64,000 bases of DNA from Okeania sp. SIO1I7 (GCA_010672585.1 JAAHGF010000002.1:310001-374000), one strand, 5' to 3'; positions 54,301-62,993 are shown, numbered from the stretch's first letter. Translations and numbers: made by a program. Notes: a model not told the origin generated them from the letters alone.

Positions 54301-54517
54301 TATGTATGCGGGAGCCAAACGAGTAGTAGTAAGTTTATGGAGTGTGGCAGATAATTCGACTGCGGAATTAATGGAAAGTTATTATCAGAAAATGTTAGAA
54401 ACAGATAAAAATCCTGTAGAAGCAATGAGAGAAACTCAGTTAGAAATGTTAAGTTCAGAAAATTGGAAAGCACCCTATTATTGGGCACCATTTGTTGTTC
54501 AGGGAGAGTGGAAATGA
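51353..54517 (+). CDS. TPR-CHAT caspase-like protease, copy 2
   Basis: 1054 residues: a short N-terminus without a clear signal peptide, about 11 tetratricopeptide repeats (roughly 75-500) with nearly identical 120-bp DNA units (NNIGAVYSDLGEKQTALNYY-type), a linker, and a CHAT protease domain with His in VHLATHGLLN and Cys in VVLSACETGVGE. From about residue 520 onward it is almost the same as the 46657 gene, so the two are recent duplicates or kept alike by gene conversion, while the TPR parts differ. ATG at 51353 after a GAAAGGGAT site. Partner binding by TPRs and proteolysis by CHAT are family knowledge; the trigger and target are unknown. Confidence 0.9.
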   Translation: MVSLQKWLSILSVNSLRLFNVSFPILKKPNIVNGGEITAQTDLNAEAERLFEQGDELFKQGTAESLRGAIAKWEEALLLFRKVDNLTWEAVTLLGIGSVYSDLGEKQTALNYYQQALPIFQQVDYQGGEATALNNIGSVYDSLGEKPKALNYYQQALLKLQQVGEQGMEANTLNNIGAVYDSLGKKPKALNYFEQALLKLQQVGDIRGEANTLNNIGAVYSDLGEKQTALNYYQQALPIYEQVGDRSGEATTFNNIGRAYDSLGEKQTALNYYQQALPIYEQVGDQGGEAITLNNIGLVYNDWGEKQKALNYFEQALPLRRRVGDRRGEATTFNNIGRVYSDLGEKQTALNYFEQALPIFQQVGDRRREAYALSNIGAVYSDLGEKQTALNYFEQALPILREVGDRSEEANTLTAIGNVYNDLGEKQTALNCFEQALPLRRKVGDPGGEASTINNIGIVYSNLGEKQTALNYFEQALTLLEKVGDRGGEATSLYNIAQVKRDQGNLTESLTFIEKSIEIIEDLRTKIIAQDLRTSYFATVQDDYQFYIDLLMELHKQNPNQDYDTKALNASERSRARSLLDILAESGADIKTGVDPQLLAQEKELQQKLNTLDQARKRNNPPPGYNFDKLKQEIETLRTQLQQLEVKIKQNSPRYANLKYPDPLTASEIQQQVMDKESILLQYSLGKDRSYLWLVTPTEISSYELPPRAEIEELAKQFREEITSLSPVPETGNKLSEILLSAVANKLENKRLLIVGDGILQTIPFAALPLPQNLNQTNYQPLIVNHEIVTLPSASSIDILREQVKGRTPAPKKVAVFADPVFEDNDERFETASQTKNETETENNDSTRMALKRSIEDFLGSSFNRLKETRQEAEAILALVPDNLEQLSLDFDANRQTAKNPNLSQYQIVHLATHGLLNESQPELSGLVLSLYDKGRKSTPGFLQLNDIFNLEMPAELVVLSACETGVGEEIRGEGLVSLTRGFMYAGAKRVVVSLWSVADNSTAELMESYYQKMLETDKNPVEAMRETQLEMLSSENWKAPYYWAPFVVQGEWK

Positions 54518-54571
54518 AGTCAGAAGTTAGAAGTCAGAAGTCAAAAGTAAGAAAAAATAAAGTTAGAAGAT

Positions 54572-54676
54572 GTAGGTTGGGTTGACGGAGGAAACCCAAC
54601 AAATTGCTTGAATCAACAACAAAACCTAACAAAAATAGGTATCTGTTGGGTTGCGCTATTGCTTAACCCAACCTAC
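54572..54676. repeat. Hairpin repeat after CHAT gene 2
   Basis: 105 bp with ends GTAGGTTGGGTT and AACCCAACCTAC and the shared core CAACAAATTGCTTGAATC. It lies in the same position relative to the CHAT stop codon as the copy at 50126-50254. Confidence 0.85.
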
Positions 54677-54728
54677 TTTTAAATTTTGATGTTAGAATAT
54701 TTATAATAATCACTAAATAATTTAGCTA

Positions 54729-54971
54729 ATGTTAATGAAAGCAATAGAAACTAACGGCAAAATTGATAAAAATGGCAATCTAATTTTAGAACATCCTCTA
54801 GAAATAGATACTCCTACAAATGTGCGAATTATTATTCTTGTACCAGAAGATTCTGAAACTCAAGAAACACAAACTAATCAAACTAACGAAACTAATTTTG
54901 AAAAAGCTATGAATGCTTATCAAAAAATTAGTGAAAAATATAAAAATGCTTTGCGAGAATTGGCAAAGTGA
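54729..54971 (+). CDS. Putative antitoxin preceding Doc toxin
   Basis: An 80-residue acidic protein whose N-terminal half (KIDKNGNLILEHPLEIDTPT, then VRIIILVPED) is a small beta-rich module seen in many cyanobacterial antitoxins, and whose C-terminal half is helical. It overlaps the downstream Fic/Doc gene by four bases (stop TGA and start GTG share bases), the classic antitoxin-toxin arrangement. Antitoxin function is inferred from that layout; it is not a Phd protein by sequence. Confidence 0.7.
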   Translation: MLMKAIETNGKIDKNGNLILEHPLEIDTPTNVRIIILVPEDSETQETQTNQTNETNFEKAMNAYQKISEKYKNALRELAK

Positions 54972-55354
54972 AAGAACCTATTTGGATAGACGAAATTATT
55001 GCTAAAGCTATTCATGCAGACCAAATTATTCAACATGGAGGAAGTCCAGGAATTAGAGATGAAAATTTACTTTCTGCCAGTTTAGCTAGACCTCGACATT
55101 TATTCACTTATAGTCAGCCAAATTTATTTGAACTTGCAGCAGCTTATGGTTATAGTCTAGCGAAAAATCATCCGTTTATTGATGGAAATAAAAGAACAGC
55201 TTTTGCAATTATGGCAACTTTTTTATTGGTTAATAATTATTTGCTAGAAGTTCCCGAAGCAGAAGTTGTAACAATGATGGAACAGCTAGCAACTGGAGAA
55301 GAAAATCAAGAATCTTTAGGGAGGTGGTTAACAGAAAATTCTGTAGAAATTTAA
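54968..55354 (+). CDS. doc: Death-on-curing (Doc) / Fic family toxin
   Basis: A 128-residue Fic-fold protein of the Doc class, which inactivates its target (elongation factor Tu in the type example) by phosphorylation rather than AMPylation. The Fic motif HPFIDGNKR (68-76) is intact, as are IRDENLLSASLARP at the N-terminus and AAAYGYSLAKNHP before the motif. GTG start at 54968, overlapping the putative antitoxin. It appears functional, unlike the PIN pair at 50337-50831. Confidence 0.87.
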   Translation: MKEPIWIDEIIAKAIHADQIIQHGGSPGIRDENLLSASLARPRHLFTYSQPNLFELAAAYGYSLAKNHPFIDGNKRTAFAIMATFLLVNNYLLEVPEAEVVTMMEQLATGEENQESLGRWLTENSVEI

Positions 55355-55774
55355 GCATTGAAATAATATTTAGCAGGACTTACGCAAATTAACCTTAAAA
55401 ATGCGGCGTTCCTGATTCTGGGTATGATGCAAGCCCCCCTAACCCCCCAATTTTGGGGGGAATAAAACTCTAAAAGTCCCCCTTTATAATCCCCCTCCCG
55501 TCCCCCTTTTTTATCCCCCTCCCGTCCCCCTTGGAAAGGGGGAAGCCAGAGGATGCTTCGCTTTTCAAGGATGGGAAGCCGGATGTTGCTGCGCTTTTTG
55601 TTGAATGGGGGATGCGCGGGGGCTTGAGCAGAACCAAACAATAGCGCATTCATACTTCAATTCAGCAACGCCAAAAACGCCATATGTAGGGGCGAATGGC
55701 ATTGGCCCTCGTCCGTGCGTAAGTCCTGTTAGTTGAAAATTTTAACAAAACCTAGAAATAAGGAATTATTCAAA
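55355..55774. repeat. 359-bp CAGGACTTACGCA inverted-repeat element
   Basis: The element at 55372-55730 has ends GCAGGACTTACGCA and TGCGTAAGTCCTGTT. The interior is C-rich (CCCCCTAACCCCCCAATTT, TCCCCCTCCCGTCCCCC) with no gene. Solo termini of the same family occur at 44599 and 46606. Its right end lies 44 bases before the orthocaspase start, so it forms that gene's upstream region. Confidence 0.8.
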
Positions 55775-56989
55775 ATGTCTCCTATCTCTCGCCGTCATTT
55801 TTCCCAATTTGCTAGTTCAATACTTGCCACCCTTGGCATAAGTCAATTAAAATTTCTCTCTCAAGCCGAAAATTATGGCAAAGTATTAGCTCAAAGTACC
55901 CCACGAAAACTTGCTCTATTAGTAGGAATTAATAAATATCAAAAAGCCCCATTAAGAGGTTGTGTTAATGATACAGAAATGCAACGTCATCTATTAATTC
56001 ACCGCTTTGGTTTTAATCCAAAAGATATCTATATTGTTACTGATGAGCAAGCAACTCGCCAAGGTATTTTAGAAGCATTTGAAGAACATTTAATTAAACA
56101 AGCAAAACCAGGAGATGTGGCAGTTTTTCATTACTCCGGACATGGTTCTCGCGTCAAAGATCCTAATCCTATTGTCAAAACTTCTTTGATGGATGGTAGT
56201 GGTTTAAGTGGTACATTAGTTCCAGTAGATAGTTCTCTGCCTCAAGGATATCCTAATGTTGGTGGTACAGTTAATGATATTATGGGGCATACTTTATTTT
56301 TACTTACTTCAGCTTTAAAGACAGATAATTTTACCGGAATTCTTGATAGTTGTTTTTCCGGAATGACAACTAGAGATTTTACTGCTCGTTCTCGTGCAGG
56401 AGGAGAAAAAATAGAAATTGCTCCCCAAGAAAAGGCTTATCAAGAAAAATGGTTATCTCGCCTCAATATGTCTGAGGAAGAATTTGTCAAAGGTTATCAA
56501 AGTGGTGTAGCAAAAGGAATTATTTTTGCCTCTGCTAAACCATTTCAAACTGCTAAAGATGTGAAAATTATCGATTTTCATGCTGGAATTTTTAGTTATT
56601 TATTCACACAATATTTATGGCAAGAAACAGCCACACCAAAAGAGGCGATCGCTTATGTTAATCGACAAATTCCTGCTAGGTTAAAACAGAATCCACTTTA
56701 TGAAGTTAAGACAGGTACTAAATTAGATAGTCAAGCTATATATTTGACTGAAAATTCCAGTCCTATTGCTAATGCAGTAGTTACAGAAATTAAGAGCGAT
56801 AAAGCTCAAATTTGGTTAGGAGGATTAGATGTAAAAAAAATTGCTGAATTAACAACAGGTGCTGTATTTAATGTTGTAAATTCAAAAGAAAAATCCGCTG
56901 CTAAATTAATTTTTGAATCTCGTGATGGTTTATTGGGAACTGCAACAGTTAAAGGTATTGTTAAGCCTGGTTCTCTATTACAAATTTAA
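55775..56989 (+). CDS. Orthocaspase (caspase family peptidase)
   Basis: A 404-residue clan CD cysteine peptidase of the bacterial metacaspase-like (orthocaspase) type, cleaving after basic residues in known members. The p20 catalytic dyad is intact: His123 in FHYSGHGSR and Cys193 in GILDSCFSG. The N-terminus SRRHFSQFASS plus a hydrophobic ILATLGISQLKFL is a twin-arginine-like signal, so export is likely. A C-terminal beta-rich domain (about 325-404) follows. Start chosen at ATG 55775 (a TTG at 55733 lies upstream). It is next to the CHAT and Doc genes; proteins of this type have been linked to stress-induced death in cyanobacteria. Confidence 0.9.
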   Translation: MSPISRRHFSQFASSILATLGISQLKFLSQAENYGKVLAQSTPRKLALLVGINKYQKAPLRGCVNDTEMQRHLLIHRFGFNPKDIYIVTDEQATRQGILEAFEEHLIKQAKPGDVAVFHYSGHGSRVKDPNPIVKTSLMDGSGLSGTLVPVDSSLPQGYPNVGGTVNDIMGHTLFLLTSALKTDNFTGILDSCFSGMTTRDFTARSRAGGEKIEIAPQEKAYQEKWLSRLNMSEEEFVKGYQSGVAKGIIFASAKPFQTAKDVKIIDFHAGIFSYLFTQYLWQETATPKEAIAYVNRQIPARLKQNPLYEVKTGTKLDSQAIYLTENSSPIANAVVTEIKSDKAQIWLGGLDVKKIAELTTGAVFNVVNSKEKSAAKLIFESRDGLLGTATVKGIVKPGSLLQI

Positions 56990-57426
56990 AAGGAGTCAGG
57001 AGTCAACCCACCCCTAACCCCTCCCAGGAGGGGAAGAAAGAAGAAGAAAGAGAAAGTTTTTTGGCGTTGGTTAAGAGCGTGTATGATATTAATTTTAATT
57101 ACTTAGGAGTCAACCCACCCCTAACCCCTCCCAGGAGGGGAATTTAGGAGGAGTTAGTCAGGAGGAAAGAAATAAGAAGAAACATGAGTAGAAGAAGAAA
57201 GTTTTTTGTTTGCTCGCGCAAAACTGCGTTAACGCGTAAAGGTCACGGAGTTCTATCGATCTCTTATCCGGACATGATATCATACCTTTTTTCACCAACG
57301 CCAGTTTTTTTGATCGCTAATTATCCGGACATGATATAACTTCTGACTTCAAAAGCGCCGTAGGAGACCTCAGAATTACACACTCACTTCTAACTTCTGA
57401 CTTCTGACTTCTAACTTCTGACTTCC
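56990..57426. repeat. Spacer with tandem ATATCATGTCCGG right ends
   Basis: CCCACCCCTAACCCCTCCC blocks at 57006 and 57114, then two CCGGACATGATAT right ends ending at 57280 and 57337, and a TTCTGAGG-type hairpin remnant (about 57365-57390). No gene. Confidence 0.7.
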
Positions 57427-59394
57427 TTACGCTCCACCCCGTAACTTATCTAATACACTCCGGTCTTGTAACGTTGAAGTATCCCCAGCAATTTCCTGAC
57501 CTGCCGCCAGAGAACGCAACAACCGTCGTATAATCTTACCAGAACGAGTCTTTGGTAAATCCTCAGTAAACCGAATCTCACCAGGACGAGCGATCGCTCC
57601 TATCTCCTGTACAACGTGCTGCTTCAACTCCTTCTCCAAAGCTTCATCAGGTTCCCGTTCGCCCTCTAAAGTCACAAAAGCCACAATCTCTTCACCCTTA
57701 ACCTCATCAGGTTTACCAACAACTGCCGCCTCAGCAACAGCAGGGTGAGACACCAACGCCGACTCTACCTCCATAGTACCCAAACGATGACCAGCCACAT
57801 TAATCACATCATCAACACGACCCATCACCCAAAAATAACCATCCTCGTCTTTGCGGGCACCATCACCAGCAAAATAAAGATACTCACCATTCTTCGGACT
57901 CAGATACTCCCAATAAGTACGACGGAAGCGATCATTATCACCATACACAGTCCGCATCATCGAAGGCCAAGGATGCTTAATCACCAAATAACCGCCACTG
58001 CTACCATCAACTGATTCACCTTCCTGGTTGACAATATCAGCAATAATGCCAGGAAAAGGTAAAGTCGCCGAACCTGGTTTAGTCGGAGTTGCACCAGGTA
58101 GAGGAGTCAGCATAAATCCACCTGTTTCAGTTTGCCACCAAGTATCAACGATTGGACACTTACTGTCACCAATGACACGATGGTACCACATCCAAGCTTC
58201 TGGGTTAATCGGTTCTCCTACTGTTCCCAACAAACGTAGAGAAGTTAAATTTCTAGAATTAGGGTGTTGTTCCCCCATTTTCATTAATGCCCGGATAGCA
58301 GTAGGAGCAGTGTAGAAGATGGTAACACCATATTTTTCTACTACATCCCAGAGACAACCAGGATTAGACGCTCTAGGTGCGCCTTCATACATGAGGCTAG
58401 TGGCACCGTTGGAAAGGGGGCCATAGACAATATAACTGTGACCTGTAATCCAACCTACATCAGCAGTACACCAATATACATCCGTGTCTTGGAGGTCAAA
58501 TGCCCATTTATTGGTAACGTGGGTGTAAAGATTATAACCGCCTGTAGTGTGTACGACTCCTTTGGGTTTACCTGTTGTGCCACTTGTGTAGAGGATAAAT
58601 AGCATATCTTCACTATCCATCGGTTCCGCTGCACATTCGCCAGAAGCACCTTTTTGGAGTTCATGCCACCAATGGTCTCGCCCAGACTCCATGTGAATTT
58701 CTTGGCCAGTGCGTTTAACGACTAGAACGTTTTCAACGCTAGGAGCACCTGCTGCGAGGGCTTTATCTACTTGGTCTTTGAGGTGAACAATGGCATCTTT
58801 GCGCCAACCTCCATCAGCAGTGACGACTAATTTAGCCTCAGCATCGACGAGGCGGTTTTTTAGGGCATCAGCACTGAATCCACCAAAGACAACTGTGTGG
58901 GGTGCCCCTATTCTTGCACAGGCCAACATGGCGACCGCTGCTTCGGGAATCATGGGCATATAAATACCTACGCGATCGCCTTTTTTAACTCCCAATTGTT
59001 TAAATACATTTGCCATCTGGCAAACTTCCCGATGCAGTTGGGCATAGGTAAGGGTGCGAGAGTCTCCGGGTTCTCCTTCCCATATTAGGGCTGCTTTGTT
59101 TCGTCGCCAGGTGTTAAGATGACGGTCAAGGCAGTTATAGGAAATGTTAATTTTGCCATTAACAAACCATTTAGCAAAAGGTGGTTGCCAGTCGAGAACT
59201 TTGTCCCATTTTTGGAACCAGTCTAATTCTGTTTCGGCTAGTTCTGCCCAAAATCCTTCTGGGTCATTTCTAGCTTTTTCGTAGAGTTGTTTGTATTCCT
59301 CTATGCTTTTAATATGGGCTGCTTGGGCAAATTTTTCCGGTGGTTGGAAAAGACGTTTTTCTTCTAGGATTGATTCAATAGTTGATTCTGACAT
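57427..59394 (-). CDS. acs: Acetyl-CoA synthetase
   Basis: AMP-forming acetate-CoA ligase, 655 residues. It activates acetate to acetyl-CoA via acetyl-AMP in the cytoplasm. Adenylate-forming-family motifs: [12 protein letters not shown] (P-loop), [29 protein letters not shown] and the C-terminal catalytic, acetylation-regulated lysine in [11 protein letters not shown]. Complete, ATG at 59394. Base composition is richer in GC than the neighbouring genes. It is a single gene between repeat spacers. Confidence 0.95.
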   Translation of the reverse strand: MSESTIESILEEKRLFQPPEKFAQAAHIKSIEEYKQLYEKARNDPEGFWAELAETELDWFQKWDKVLDWQPPFAKWFVNGKINISYNCLDRHLNTWRRNKAALIWEGEPGDSRTLTYAQLHREVCQMANVFKQLGVKKGDRVGIYMPMIPEAAVAMLACARIGAPHTVVFGGFSADALKNRLVDAEAKLVVTADGGWRKDAIVHLKDQVDKALAAGAPSVENVLVVKRTGQEIHMESGRDHWWHELQKGASGECAAEPMDSEDMLFILYTSGTTGKPKGVVHTTGGYNLYTHVTNKWAFDLQDTDVYWCTADVGWITGHSYIVYGPLSNGATSLMYEGAPRASNPGCLWDVVEKYGVTIFYTAPTAIRALMKMGEQHPNSRNLTSLRLLGTVGEPINPEAWMWYHRVIGDSKCPIVDTWWQTETGGFMLTPLPGATPTKPGSATLPFPGIIADIVNQEGESVDGSSGGYLVIKHPWPSMMRTVYGDNDRFRRTYWEYLSPKNGEYLYFAGDGARKDEDGYFWVMGRVDDVINVAGHRLGTMEVESALVSHPAVAEAAVVGKPDEVKGEEIVAFVTLEGEREPDEALEKELKQHVVQEIGAIARPGEIRFTEDLPKTRSGKIIRRLLRSLAAGQEIAGDTSTLQDRSVLDKLRGGA

Positions 59395-60317
59395 TTGTTT
59401 TTTGTATTTATAGTTACTGCTAATAATTATTGTGAACCTAGAATGAACATCAGAATCTTTATTTTTTTTAAGCTCAGTTTTAAGATTTGTAGGGGTTCAA
59501 GAATTTAGAATTTAGAATTTAGAATTTAGAATTACCTCTTGTTATAAATTCAAATAACAGTCAGCACCTCAGCGGTCAGCCTATTGCTATCGCAAGGCTA
59601 TGGAGAGGCTTTATACCTGAATTTTTTGGTAATACCCTTATGCATTGTATCCAATAATCCTTACCATTTAGAAGGAAATTAGTCAATAGATAACAGTATT
59701 TTAATCTCGATATTTGTAGAAATATTTTGAGTAGTTTTGAAGAAGAAGTCATAATACAGGAGCCTTAACGAAGTCAGAAGTCAGAAGTCTACCCACCCCT
59801 CGCCCCTCCCCCTCCCAGGAGGGGAAGTCAGAAGTTATTTTTGTAACGGGGATTTGAGCAACTCTCCAAAAATATTGCGCCTTAAAAGGCGGGGTTACGC
59901 GACCCATATTATTTTGATAAGTCAGGAGAGAAATTAAGATGGGAGTTAGAATCTCAACCTATTTCTGTCAAATGGTAGAAGATGGGGTATTTAACTCAAC
60001 ATCGGCAAAGACTTCATCAAGAAAATTCAAAAAACATTCTGATTAATTCTGACTCCTGACTCCTGAGGACTGACTCCTGACCCCTTAGCCCGAAGGGGCG
60101 ATAATTTCCTAATGCTTAACCATTCATGCTGTTCAACAAGCGCTACAATATTTATTGTGATATGGCAAGGAATCAGTTGGTTAGGACATAGATTGATAAT
60201 GAACCTGAGACAGAGAAAAGCTTTTGTCTCTGTTCCCTGTTCCCTATTCCCTGTTCCCTGCTATATAAAAAAACTTTTTTTACAGATTCTAAGACGGGTC
60301 TTAATGTAGGAGGATGA
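59395..60317. other. Spacer with short tandem and two-stem repeats
   Basis: An array of GAATTTA 9-mers at about 59499-59532, AGTCAGA heptamers and CCCACCCCTCGCCCCTCCC at 59770-59820, a two-stem repeat at 59858-59922, and TGACTCCTGAC units at 60050-60080. No gene seen. Confidence 0.65.
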
Positions 60318-61013
60318 TTGCAAGCAAGAGAAATCGAGCCTAAGCTAAAACAACTTAGCCGTCTTGCCTGGTCAACTGAACCTGCGTTAGCCCAGAGGTT
60401 AGATGAAGTAACACGCTGGATTAAGGATATTAGGCCAGGCTTGCTAATGCAGAAAGGAGTCTTAGTAGGATTTTTGTTAGAATTAATTAAGGATGGAGAA
60501 TTTTGGTTGAAATTACAATCCTTAACAAATGAAGAAAGGCAACTATTTTTAAGTCATCTTCCATCACCAGTAAGGTACTGGTATGAAAATCTTTTTCCAA
60601 AATGGTTTAATGAAAATGATCGTAAATTTTATATATGGAAACAAAAGTTAAGATCCGGGGAATTTAATCAAGAAGATGCCGATATACTAAAATCTGTTGC
60701 TCGTCAGATAAAAAGTCGTGACGGGTGTGTTGTTCATCGTTATATCGCAGATTTGTCTATGGCAACAGATGTAATTGTCAGTAGTAGCACAGGTAAGCCT
60801 CTGTGTGTTCAAATTACTACTATGTCCGGAGAATTATGTAATCATAAGTATAAGGAATGGAAAGATACACTACAGCAATGGAAAATTAGAAGGGGTATTT
60901 TTGTTAGTTATAATCCCGGACAGGACCGCTCAGTTATTCAATTAGTAAATCTTGTTCTGCATAACAGCAGACATTTAACTGAGGCTAAATATATTAAATT
61001 TTGTTTTAGATAG
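60318..61013 (+). CDS. Hypothetical protein (possible nuclease-like fold)
   Basis: A 231-residue protein I do not recognise. The N-terminal half is helical (LKQLSRLAWSTEPALAQRLDE); the C-terminal half has a beta-rich pattern, ADLSMATDVIVSSSTGKPLC then VQITTMSG, which loosely recalls a PD-(D/E)XK core, but the ExK pair is absent (VQIT), so activity is doubtful. No ATG is available near the 5' end; the TTG at 60318 has an AGGAGG ribosome-binding site four bases upstream and a stop codon just before it, which fixes the start. The gene at 61084 follows on the same strand after 70 bases. Confidence 0.65.
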   Translation: MQAREIEPKLKQLSRLAWSTEPALAQRLDEVTRWIKDIRPGLLMQKGVLVGFLLELIKDGEFWLKLQSLTNEERQLFLSHLPSPVRYWYENLFPKWFNENDRKFYIWKQKLRSGEFNQEDADILKSVARQIKSRDGCVVHRYIADLSMATDVIVSSSTGKPLCVQITTMSGELCNHKYKEWKDTLQQWKIRRGIFVSYNPGQDRSVIQLVNLVLHNSRHLTEAKYIKFCFR

Positions 61014-61083
61014 GAATTTGCTCAATTCCTATTACATTTCAACTTGCACATCAAACTACGCATTTTAATACTAGGCAGGATAC

Positions 61084-61293
61084 ATGGTAACAATTAGCAA
61101 AACTCTGTCAAATAAAGAACGTTTAGAAAAAGTTTGGCAAGCTCTCCAAGAGGCTCAAAAATTACAAGAAGACCGACTAACTTGGGGAATAAATCATGTC
61201 AATTTATACGTGGAAAATATTGATGGAGATTGGCTGGAAAAATGGGGTGAAAATGAAGAGGAATTAAGTGAAAAGTTACCAATCAATTCATAA
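61084..61293 (+). CDS. Small hypothetical protein
   Basis: A 69-residue acidic protein (TLSNKERLEKVWQALQEAQK, then HVNLYVENIDGDWLEKWGENEE), cytoplasmic, family not recognised. GCAGGA precedes the ATG by six bases. It may be co-transcribed with the 60318 gene. Confidence 0.5.
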   Translation: MVTISKTLSNKERLEKVWQALQEAQKLQEDRLTWGINHVNLYVENIDGDWLEKWGENEEELSEKLPINS

Positions 61294-62135
61294 GTTTCTA
61301 ACAAGTCAAAAGACCAAAGTAAAAAGTCAAAAATACAGCAGATTCCTCCCATAAGAGGTGCAAGTATTAACGTTTAAATCTTTGTAGTGCGGGCATCTTG
61401 CCCGCTAGTACTGTACCTGAGTGAGATGAAATTCGCTATAAATAGGGTTTGCCCTCAAAAGTCTTTTAGTAGGGGGAGGAGACAACCCACCCCTCGCCCC
61501 TCCCCCTCCCCTCCTGGGAGGGGGAGACAGGAGAAATGGGAAAGAGCGAGGAAGTAGGAGCGGGCGTTTTGTAAGAATGATTTTTATGCCCAAATCTTGA
61601 GCAAAATCCGCTCCTAAATTGAACCATTACCACTTAAAATCTCGCACTTTTTGATACTTAAAAAAAGGCACTTACCTTTATCTATAAAGACTTTTAGATT
61701 TAATCAGCAAGTCCTAAATAACTGGAGAAACAGCAACAATGACTGAATTATCAATTTAAGGTATCATAGCACAAGTAAAGAAGAGGAAAATACTGGCGTT
61801 GTCTGAGTTTTAAGCTTTTGATATGTCCGCGCTCTTTCCTTCAACTGCTATATGAGCGATCGCCTTTATATTTTGTGATGGAAATGAAGAGCGATCGTTC
61901 AGAAAAATGAAGATACTATCCCTCAAACGTAGAAGGAAAAATCATCCAACACTCTAGGTTTTAGGCTTTTGATATGTTCTATAGCAGAAGGAAGAAGGTT
62001 TTAGTTATCTAGGCGATTCCTTGAAAAGAAGAGGATTGATTCAAAGGAAAATTTTTCTTTATTATCCCCTTAAAAGGGGAGGCTTTAAACCAAAATTTTT
62101 CGGTAAAAAATGTCACACCTAAAATGGAGATTTTT
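61294..62135. other. Spacer with inverted-repeat element and element remnant
   Basis: Holds the TACAGC(A/G)GATTCC element (61334-61440), a CCCACCCCTCGCCCCTCCC block (61485-61510) and a truncated TTCGGTAA-type element at about 62018-62106 ending just before the peroxiredoxin gene. GCGATCGC-like octamers occur at 61854-61862. No gene seen. Confidence 0.6.
61334..61440. repeat. TACAGC(A/G)GATTCC inverted-repeat element, copy 2
   Basis: 107 bp, from TACAGCAGATTCCTCCC to GAAATTCGCTATA, with the same central GCGGGCATCTTGCCCGC hairpin as 41333-41440; the right end has decayed. Confidence 0.75.
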
Positions 62136-62696
62136 ATGAGCAATTTTACAGAATTACCTGCAAATCTTCCTATCCCAGTAGATGATGGAACTTGTAATCA
62201 CCTACAAGGTTTGTTTTTGCCATCGCTTACTTTACCTTCAACCCATAATAGATATGTAGATTTATCTGAAATTTCAGGTTACGTCGTTATTTACTGTTAT
62301 CCCATGACTGGTCAACCAGGTATTCTACTACCCGAACAATGGGACAAAATTCCTGGAGCAAGAGGATGTACCCCTCAATCATGTGCTTTTCGAGACCATC
62401 ACCAAGAAATAACAGAATTAAAAGTACAAGTATTTGGCCTCAGCACACAAAAAACTGAATATCAGATAGAAGCAGCAAAGCGACTTCATTTACCTTTTGA
62501 ACTTCTGAGCGATAGTGATTTAAACTTTTCCCAAGCGTTAAAATTGCCAATATTTGAAATAGAAGGAAAGCAACTACTCAAAAGAGTTACATTAATTGCA
62601 CAAGCAGGAAAAATTCTCAAAGTTTTCTATCCAGTATTCCCACCTGATAGAAACCCTAATGATGTAATTGATTGGTTGCAAAATAATCTTGTGTAA
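62136..62696 (+). CDS. PrxQ/BCP-type peroxiredoxin
   Basis: A 186-residue thiol peroxidase reducing hydroperoxides. The peroxidatic cysteine C78 in GARGCTPQS and the second cysteine C83, five residues on and followed by AFRDH, give the C-x4-C spacing of the PrxQ/BCP class, which forms an intramolecular disulfide. The thioredoxin-fold start VVIYCYPMTGQPG is visible. The ATG at 62136 (MSNFTELPAN) is preferred to the ATG at 62124 because GGAG at 62126-62129 is correctly spaced for it. A truncated repeat element lies 30 bases upstream. Confidence 0.88.
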   Translation: MSNFTELPANLPIPVDDGTCNHLQGLFLPSLTLPSTHNRYVDLSEISGYVVIYCYPMTGQPGILLPEQWDKIPGARGCTPQSCAFRDHHQEITELKVQVFGLSTQKTEYQIEAAKRLHLPFELLSDSDLNFSQALKLPIFEIEGKQLLKRVTLIAQAGKILKVFYPVFPPDRNPNDVIDWLQNNLV

Positions 62697-62993
62697 TAGT
62701 TAGTTAATCATCAGCTTAACAGACATAGCAATTACATATTTTAAAAGCTCATTATTTGTAAGCATTCAGCCGTCAGCTATCAGCTATCAGCTATTACTTC
62801 TAGTTTGATAAAAGCTTTATTAATTGTCTTACTACAAAAGTGGGTTTCCTTGCCCTTAAAGTCTATTTTAATTTAAACACTGTCTTTAGGGATAGAGTCT
62901 TGTTGCTGATAGCTGAAAGCTAATAGCTGTTTGCGCAGCATTCCGGAGGAAATGCTTACCATTATTTATTCTCAAAACGAATTTTTTCATATT
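62697..62993. repeat. GTAAGCATTC inverted-repeat element, full copy
   Basis: 62758-62959 is a 202-bp element nearly identical to 21162-21365, from GTAAGCATTCAGCCGTCAGC to GGAGGAAATGCTTAC. The flanks hold nothing else. Confidence 0.85.

Noticed and set aside
57745-58664. Plus- and minus-strand frames within the acs region
   Set aside because: Shadows of acs; repetitive Thr/Ile/His content and no ribosome-binding sites.
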